A stretch of DNA of 64,000 bases from the NCBI GenBank assembly GCA_020636025.1, contig JACJYQ010000002.1:124001-188000 (forward strand), written 5' to 3'. Under the pieces are notes generated by a model, which saw only the letters and a list, made by a program, of their open reading frames with translations, was not told where the DNA came from and did no database searches. The number at the start of each line of letters is the position of its first letter. Position 1 is the first letter of the stretch. The position numbers and the translations under genes were made by a program. This document shows, one piece after another, positions 59,070 through 64,000 of the stretch. The stretch comes from Lewinellaceae bacterium. GTDB lineage: Bacteria; Bacteroidota; Bacteroidia; Chitinophagales; Saprospiraceae.

Positions 59070-60083
59070 TTATTTTTTTGCTCGAGACGCTTTTCCTTTA
59101 GGTTTGGCTGGTGCAGCAGCAGGGGCTTGCGGCATGTTCCCACCAACCGAATCACGCACAAAGGTACCCCATGTAAGGTTATTTGCGCCTTCTTTGTGTG
59201 CTAAAGCTTTCTCTATTGTCATATTGGCGGCATTTTCAACCACCCATTCGAAATTGGCTTCCCCAACTGAATTTACATCTGCGTCGGGTGCCGGATTGCA
59301 AAAATCAATGGCGTAAGGAACGCCATCTCTCAGGGCAAATTCAACTGTGTTGAAATCGTAACCAAGGGCATGATTGATGCGCAATACCAATTCGTGCATT
59401 TCGTCGCGCTTGGCTTTGGTTACCTGTTTGAAATCGGCCACATAGCGCAGGTGATGCGGGTTGCGTGGTTCATAATCCATGATGCGCACGTATTTTCCGC
59501 CAAGGCAATAGCAACGGAAATAGGAGTCAAAATCGATGCACTCCTGAAGCATCATAACCAGGGTATTGGTTTCGTTGTAGGCTGTAAAGAACTCATCAAA
59601 GTTGTGCACTTTGTACACGTTTTTCCAGCCGCCACCGGCATGTGGTTTCATGTAAAGCGGGAAGCCTCCCAGGTATTCGATCATTTGCTCCCAATCCAGC
59701 GGGTATTTCATATTCCGGAAACTCTGTCCGTTTGTATCCGGCGGCATTTCTTTTGAGGGCAGCAGGATGGTTTTTGGCACGTGAACGCCAATTTTTGTGG
59801 AGAGACAGTTGTTGAAAAACTTTTCATCGGCGCTCCACCAAAACGGATTGTTTACTACGGCAGTGCCGTTGAGAGCCGCATTTTTAAGGTATGCCCGGTA
59901 AAAAGGCACGTCCTGACTTATGCGATCAATCATCACCGCATAAGGTGTTGGATTGCCCTGCATCAACTCGTCAACATGTGTCGGTTCCGCCTGAACCCCC
60001 TTTACATTTTTCGAATTAACCCGTTCAACGAATGCTTCGGGAAAGCTGGTTTCCTTTCCGTGTAAAATTCCAATTTTCTTCAT
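59070..60083 (-). CDS. ATP-grasp family protein
   Basis: 337 residues. The N-terminal domain (MKKIGILHGKETSFPEAFVE) and central domain fit the ATP-grasp fold. Visible motifs are NNPFWWSADEKFFNNCLSTK, the ATP-binding lysine region FPLYMKPHAGGGWKNVYKV, LQECIDFDSYFRCYCLGG, and the metal-binding DFNTVEFALRDGVPYAIDFC with NPAPDAD. It should catalyse ATP-dependent ligation of a carboxylate to an amine or thiol. The substrates cannot be assigned. The C-terminal 25 residues are an unusual low-complexity tail, PQAPAAAPAKPKGKASRAKK, basic and flexible. It is a single gene with its own terminator. Confidence 0.82.
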   Translation of the reverse strand: MKKIGILHGKETSFPEAFVERVNSKNVKGVQAEPTHVDELMQGNPTPYAVMIDRISQDVPFYRAYLKNAALNGTAVVNNPFWWSADEKFFNNCLSTKIGVHVPKTILLPSKEMPPDTNGQSFRNMKYPLDWEQMIEYLGGFPLYMKPHAGGGWKNVYKVHNFDEFFTAYNETNTLVMMLQECIDFDSYFRCYCLGGKYVRIMDYEPRNPHHLRYVADFKQVTKAKRDEMHELVLRINHALGYDFNTVEFALRDGVPYAIDFCNPAPDADVNSVGEANFEWVVENAANMTIEKALAHKEGANNLTWGTFVRDSVGGNMPQAPAAAPAKPKGKASRAKK

Positions 60084-60233
60084 GGTCTTAAATTAAATGG
60101 TACTGTAAGGAGGATGTTAGAGCGTGTTAAATTTATAAAAAGCCTGCATCACAAAATTTGATACAAGGCTCAGCCCGGCACAAATCTACAAATCCTCTTT
60201 GCTTTTCAGCATGTAATTGCAAATCAAGCGTAA

Positions 60234-60725
60234 TTAATAATCAATGATGGGCCCAACCGGAATATCCACCTTTACCCTGGCTACGACCTTCCGCATGGTA
60301 TCCAATTGAACTTGTTCTCCTTCATAACTGGCAAATAACGTAACCACACAAGGCCCCGAATGCTTGAAAGTATGCGTCACATACCCCTCATTGAAAACCT
60401 TCCTGGGGCTGCCATCACCAAAATCCAGTGAGTATTCAGGCCCCTGACTGGATTTGCTCATGTAAAACTTAAATGGCCTTCCCGCTTCCGGATATTCACT
60501 TGTCCGCAACAACTCACCCGGTATTTTCTGTATGGCCGCTGAAGCCTGGGCATCAATCGTGTCCTGCTGCCTGTCAGCCTGCAACACAGATTTAGGATCG
60601 ACTCCGCTCCCTTTCTTGTTTGCCAATTGAAGGACCACCAAGCCAGCCAAGCCAACTACCGCCACTGCAATCAACAGTATGGTTTCCCGGTTTTTTTGCT
60701 TTCCTGTTTTCTTTTGCTCAACCAT
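60234..60725 (-). CDS. membrane-anchored protein with PKD-like domain
   Basis: A 163-residue protein. The basic N-terminus is followed by one membrane helix (ILLIAVAVVGLAGLVVLQLA, residues 16-35), then a linker and a PKD-like beta domain. That domain carries YSLDFGDGSPRKVFNEGYVT and HTFKHSGPCVVTLFA, the usual WDFGDG and YTV elements. It is probably anchored in the inner membrane with the domain outside. Function unknown. The heptamer array begins 5 nt upstream of its ATG. Confidence 0.8.
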   Translation of the reverse strand: MVEQKKTGKQKNRETILLIAVAVVGLAGLVVLQLANKKGSGVDPKSVLQADRQQDTIDAQASAAIQKIPGELLRTSEYPEAGRPFKFYMSKSSQGPEYSLDFGDGSPRKVFNEGYVTHTFKHSGPCVVTLFASYEGEQVQLDTMRKVVARVKVDIPVGPIIDY

Positions 60726-60730
60726 AAATT

Positions 60731-60964
60731 ATCAATGCGAAATGTATCAATGCGAAATGCGCGATATATCAATAAGTAATGCTGTATGCATTAATGTGAA
60801 ATGAATAATTGTGAGGTGAATATACAATGTTTTCCATGTGGATGGATTTATGATACCTAACAAGACAGATCTATGCCCTGGCATAATTTGATCCAGCCTA
60901 TACTTACATCTAAAGCCAAATAAGTTTAATTATTTCGCATTGCGTATTGGTACATTTCGCATTG
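60731..60964. repeat. inverted 15-nt repeat array, CAATGCG/AAATGTA family (copy 5)
   Basis: Left arm 60731-60806 and right arm 60931-60964, about 125 nt apart, the same wide-loop layout as the copy before dnaE. The right arm lies inside the HAD phosphatase frame and encodes its last eleven residues plus stop. Confidence 0.88.
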
Positions 60965-61592
60965 AAATCAAGATTTCGTTCACATGCTCCCTTATCTCGG
61001 TCCCAGGCGAATGTACGAACGAATGTATCCCCAACTGCCGGGCTGTTTCTATGTTCTCCGGAAGGTCATCAAAGAAAACGCTTTCGTTTGGTTTGATCTC
61101 CGCATCTGCGATCAGGTATTCGTAAATGGCTGCATTCGGCTTTCTCAACCGAACCAGGTGAGAAAAATACACCCCATCAAAAAAACGGGATTCGTAATCG
61201 TGTATGCCGTGTTCGCGCAAAACGTATTCAGCGATCCATTGCTCGTGCATGGCATTTATGTTGCTTAGCAGAAATACATTGTATTCCTGACGCAGTCCCT
61301 GCAACATCTCCAGTCGGTGCATAGGGAATTCGATAAAAATGGAGTTCCAGGCATCCCGTAATTCACTTTCAGAGACCTGATTATTGGAGGCAGTTTTTAT
61401 GGTTTCCAGAAATTCTTCTGTGCTGATCCCGCCTGTCTCATACAGTTCAAATAACTTGTATTGACGGATTTTATCATACACTGCATCAAACTTGTCACCC
61501 AACAGGGACTTCATCTTTCGCCGGGTAGCCGATAGATCCAAATCGAACAAGACGTTGCCAAAATCGAAAATTATGTTTTTTATGCCCTCCAT
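60930..61592 (-). CDS. HAD-superfamily hydrolase/phosphatase
   Basis: 220 residues from the ATG at 61592. The frame is open to 61643, but the upstream residues precede the catalytic strand. Motif I is NIIFDFGNVLFDLD (the usual second Asp is replaced by Asn, as in many YihX-like phosphatases). Motif II is FLLSNINAMHEQW, the motif III lysine is in LRKPNAAIYEY, and motif IV is ESVFFDDLPENIETARQLGI. It should dephosphorylate a small sugar phosphate or similar metabolite. The C-terminal residues MRNVPIRNAK are a direct translation of the 15-nt repeat unit. Confidence 0.87.
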   Translation of the reverse strand: MEGIKNIIFDFGNVLFDLDLSATRRKMKSLLGDKFDAVYDKIRQYKLFELYETGGISTEEFLETIKTASNNQVSESELRDAWNSIFIEFPMHRLEMLQGLRQEYNVFLLSNINAMHEQWIAEYVLREHGIHDYESRFFDGVYFSHLVRLRKPNAAIYEYLIADAEIKPNESVFFDDLPENIETARQLGIHSFVHSPGTEIREHVNEILISMRNVPIRNAK

Positions 61593-61709
61593 ATAACTGC
61601 AAAGTTGAGCAAAACTCTCCGGTTCAGGAATTGATATTTTCATTATCTGACTATCCGCATATTGTACAGTATTGTATCAGCATGCAGTATTGGTATTCGA
61701 TTTACTTTT

Positions 61710-61778
61710 AGTGGTCGGACGGCTGGGAGCCGTCTGACCACTAGCGCCTATCGTCAGACAGCTCCCAGCTGTCCGACG
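61710..61778. repeat. REP-like palindrome pair in opposite orientation
   Basis: Palindrome 1 (61710-61742, arms of 15 bp with one mismatch, loop GGG) and palindrome 2 (61752-61778, arms of 12 bp with one mismatch, loop CCC). Palindrome 2 is an inverted copy of palindrome 1 with the shared core GTCGGACnGCTGGGAGC. This is the layout of a bacterial interspersed mosaic-type element. No REP-associated transposase is in the window. Confidence 0.82.
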
Positions 61779-61982
61779 ATTAAGTTAAAACCAACGCTAT
61801 TCAGTAACCAGAGTAGCAAAATGCCTTACTGTACAATAACCGTATAGTCAATTTTAATCACCTTAAAATCTCGTAAGATTGCTCAGGCTTGTATCAAGAC
61901 TGAATCAAGTCCAGGACAAGTCAAATCATATAAATCACATTAATCATAGTGTAGAATCACTTTAATCATAGAACAGAACACG

Positions 61983-61990
61983 TACCTTTG
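61983..61990 (+). promoter_or_regulatory. candidate -7 box (TACCTTTG) for the E2/acyl-CoA synthetase genes
   Basis: TAnnTTTG match 29 nt before the ATG at 62020. The sequence 19 nt upstream reads CTTT, only a partial -33 element. Confidence 0.45.
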
Positions 61991-62019
61991 CCCCGCTTTA
62001 ACCAAAATAAATAGCTTAC

Positions 62020-63354
62020 ATGGCTCGTGTAGAACTTGTAATGCCCAAAATGGGCGAAAGTATAATGGAAGCCACCATCCTCAAATGGCGGAAAAATCCC
62101 GGCGATAGCGTGGAACTGGATGAACCCGTACTCGACATCGCCACCGATAAAGTGGATAGCGAGGTTCCGTCCCCGGTTGCCGGTAAAATCGTGGAGGTTT
62201 TGTTCAAGGAGAACGACGTGGTTCCCATCAATACGGCCATTGCCATCATCGAAACAGAAGGCTCGGATGATCAGCCAGCCGCCTCTCCGGCTACTCCAGA
62301 AAAAGCTACAGCTACATCGACAGCAGCAGCGAATGCTGACAAGTCAAATGGTACCCAGCAAGCTGCTTCTGTTCCTTATGTGCCAAGCCCGACAAGCGAA
62401 AAGCAAGCCGCACCTGTCAGCACTTCCGGACGTTTTTATTCCCCTCTTGTACGCACCATTGCCAAAACGGAAAATATCGGACAAGCCGAGCTGGACACCG
62501 TTCCAGGAACCGGTCAGGACGGACGTGTAACCAAGAAAGACATGCTGGCTTATGTTGCCAATCGCGGCAAAAATGGTGCAACAACCGCTCCGGCTGCACC
62601 AGCGCAGGTAAGTACGCCACAAATGCCTGCTACCTCCATCAGCGGTAATGTGGAAATCATAGAAATGGACCGCATGCGTCGCCTCATTGCCGATCACATG
62701 GTGATGAGCAAACATACCAGTCCGCACGTAACCTCATTCGTTGAGGTGGATGTAACCAACATGGTAAACTGGCGCAACAAAATCAAGGGCCAATTCAAGA
62801 AGCAACACGGCGAAAACATCACCTTCACGCCACTTTTTGTAGAAGCCGTGGCACGCGCCCTCCGCGATTTCCCCATGGTAAATGCTTCGGTCGACGGTAC
62901 CAACATCCTTGTAAAGAAAGACTTGAATATTGGGATGGCTGCAGCCCTCCCTAGTGGAAACCTAATTGTACCGGTGATCAAAAATGCTGATTATCTGAAT
63001 CTGACAGGGCTTACCAAGGTAGTAAATGACCTGGCCAACCGCGCCCGTCAGAACCAGTTGAAACCGGAAGAAATTCAAGGCGGCACTTTCACCATCACCA
63101 ACGTCGGCACCTTTGGTAATGCCATGGGAACGCCCATTATAAACCAGCCTCAGGTAGCCATTTTGGCAACCGGAGCCATCAAGAAAAAACCGGCGGTTCT
63201 GGAAACAGAATTCGGTGATGTCATAGCTGTTCGGCAAATGATGTTTCTGTCTTTGTCTTATGATCACCGGGTGGTTGATGGCATGCTCGGCGGTTCATTC
63301 CTCAGAAGGGTGGCCGATTACCTGGAAGCTTTTGATCCTGACCGGGCACTTTAA
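62020..63354 (+). CDS. 2-oxo acid dehydrogenase E2 component (dihydrolipoamide acyltransferase)
   Basis: 444 residues with the full E2 layout. A lipoyl domain at 2-77 has the lipoylated lysine in DIATDKVDSEVPSP. An Ala/Pro/Thr-rich linker and an E3/E1-binding domain follow (SPLVRTIAKTENIGQAELDT, GTGQDGRVTKKDMLAYV, near 137-180). The catalytic domain has SFVEVDVTNMVNWRNKIKG, TFTITNVGTFG and the active-site LSYDHRVVDGMLGG (His and Asp of HxxxDG). It transfers an acyl group to CoA. The branched-chain type (BkdB-like) is more likely than the succinyl type, but the substrate is not certain. An acyl-CoA synthetase gene starts 25 nt downstream. Confidence 0.92.
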   Translation: MARVELVMPKMGESIMEATILKWRKNPGDSVELDEPVLDIATDKVDSEVPSPVAGKIVEVLFKENDVVPINTAIAIIETEGSDDQPAASPATPEKATATSTAAANADKSNGTQQAASVPYVPSPTSEKQAAPVSTSGRFYSPLVRTIAKTENIGQAELDTVPGTGQDGRVTKKDMLAYVANRGKNGATTAPAAPAQVSTPQMPATSISGNVEIIEMDRMRRLIADHMVMSKHTSPHVTSFVEVDVTNMVNWRNKIKGQFKKQHGENITFTPLFVEAVARALRDFPMVNASVDGTNILVKKDLNIGMAAALPSGNLIVPVIKNADYLNLTGLTKVVNDLANRARQNQLKPEEIQGGTFTITNVGTFGNAMGTPIINQPQVAILATGAIKKKPAVLETEFGDVIAVRQMMFLSLSYDHRVVDGMLGGSFLRRVADYLEAFDPDRAL

Positions 63355-63379
63355 TCGCCCGGTTTAACAATCCTGAAAC

Positions 63380-64000
63380 ATGGATTTTCACCGCATCTTC
63401 GACATACTGGACTACCAGCAAAAACGCTACCCGCACCGGGTGGCTATGGCAGGCCGCGAAGATGGTAACTGGCGTACCTGGTCGACTGAATCCGTCATTT
63501 CCGAGCGAGACTCCATTAGTGTAGGGTTACTGCGTTTTGGTCTTCAAGCCGGCGATCGCGTGGCCATGCTGGCGCACTGCGGCAGCCCGCGCTGGATGAT
63601 CGCCGATGCCGCGATGCTACAAGTAGGCATTGTCCCGGTTCCGATACATACCACAGCACGACCTGATGAAATTGCCCATATCGTAAAGGATACAGCGCTT
63701 AAAGGCTGTTTTGTCAGCAATCAGGAAATGCTCGACAGGATAACTGCGGCAGGGCTTTCAGCCAATGCCGTTTTTTTGCTTGAAGATAAGAAGGGAGCTG
63801 TTTCTACTAAATATGGAGGCAAAAGCTGGTCGGAGCTATTGGTAAAACCCGATGAAAGTACACTTGCCCGCCTACAAGAGTTGCGGTCAAATATTAGTCC
63901 TGAAACACTGGCTACCATACTGTACACGTCCGGCACCACAGGCCTTCCAAAAGGCGTGATGCTGAGCCACGAAAACATTGTAAGCAATGTAAAATCTGTA
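63380..64000 (+). CDS. AMP-dependent (long-chain) acyl-CoA synthetase, 3' end outside window
   Basis: 207 codons to the window edge, starting ATG 63380 (MDFHRIFDILDYQQKRYPHR). The adenylate-forming signature P-loop is present as TILYTSGTTGLPKGVMLSHE close to the edge, preceded by GDRVAMLAHCGSPRWMIADA and VPIHTTARPDEIAHIVKDTA. The enzyme should activate a fatty or other carboxylic acid to its CoA thioester via an acyl-adenylate. The short 25-nt gap after the E2 gene implies co-transcription, tying both to acyl-CoA metabolism. Confidence 0.9.
   Translation, partial: MDFHRIFDILDYQQKRYPHRVAMAGREDGNWRTWSTESVISERDSISVGLLRFGLQAGDRVAMLAHCGSPRWMIADAAMLQVGIVPVPIHTTARPDEIAHIVKDTALKGCFVSNQEMLDRITAAGLSANAVFLLEDKKGAVSTKYGGKSWSELLVKPDESTLARLQELRSNISPETLATILYTSGTTGLPKGVMLSHENIVSNVKSV

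Larger units (their letters stand above)
61593..62019. other. intergenic region upstream of the E2 gene
   Basis: 427 nt. It contains a pair of REP-like palindromes (61710-61778). An AATCACTTTAATCATAG-type direct repeat lies at about 61934-61971; the same 17-mer occurs inverted at 52869-52885. The TACCTTTG box is at 61983-61990. Nothing else is recognised. Confidence 0.6.

Noticed and set aside
1..64000. Prophage, integrative element or insertion sequence
   Set aside because: No integrase, transposase, capsid, conjugation or tRNA attachment site was found. The metal cassette is flanked by inverted elements, but no enzyme to move it lies in the window.

Overview
The window is a chromosomal segment of a Bacteroidota bacterium. 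I favour the Saprospiria/Lewinella-like branch, but that is an inference. The phylum call rests on several things visible in the sequence. There are type IX secretion sorting domains (types A and B). A giant cell-surface protein carries the gliding-motility-associated C-terminal domain. Promoter-like boxes follow TAnnTTTG, twice with TTTG exactly 19 nt upstream. There is an HYC_CC_PP metal protein, and a CrtI/CrtB/CrtZ/lycopene-cyclase cluster headed by a CarH-like MerR regulator. No rRNA, tRNA, CRISPR array, transposase or integrase was seen.

Layout. 0-7 kb: DUF4197 protein (partial), sugar MFS transporter, sugar nucleotidyltransferase, dnaE. 6.9-17.4 kb: a one-strand copper/heavy-metal efflux cassette (HYC_CC_PP protein, RND pump fused to a TolC-type outer-membrane factor, adaptor, metal-binding lipoprotein, CopB-type ATPase), bracketed by two inverted copies of a 142-bp element. 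17.4-28 kb: mostly housekeeping genes (glutamine amidotransferase-like protein, esterase, MarR regulator, DUF3108 protein, OmpA protein, glutamate dehydrogenase, arginase-fold protein, murF). 27.9-32.2 kb: a toxin-antitoxin patch with a truncated YefM-like relic, an intact XRE-ImmA/IrrE + DUF4411 pair, and a DUF433 + DUF5615 pair whose toxin has an in-frame stop. 32.3-45 kb: an ALDH7-type dehydrogenase and T9SS cargo, including a 2156-residue protein with twelve copies of an Ig/PKD-like repeat. 45-49.5 kb: the carotenoid operon with two near-identical candidate operators. 49.5-55.1 kb: surface polysaccharide glycosyltransferases and an orphan receiver protein. 55-64 kb: hpt, a TPR-adenylyl cyclase, an ATP-grasp protein, a PKD-like membrane protein, a HAD phosphatase, an E2 acyltransferase and the start of an acyl-CoA synthetase.

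The most unusual feature lies between the genes. Many intergenic gaps hold short arrays with a 7-nt (or 7+8 = 15-nt) period, usually arranged as an inverted pair. At least four unrelated sequence families share this design: CAATGTA/CAATGCG, GAACAAC/GAATAAT, TAGTGGT and CGGATAT. The arrays frequently run into coding sequence. They supply stop codons, start codons, or the last residues of proteins such as the adenylyl cyclase, the HAD phosphatase and the esterase. Several genes also place a TAnnTTTG box only 4-7 nt before the ATG, which suggests leaderless transcripts.
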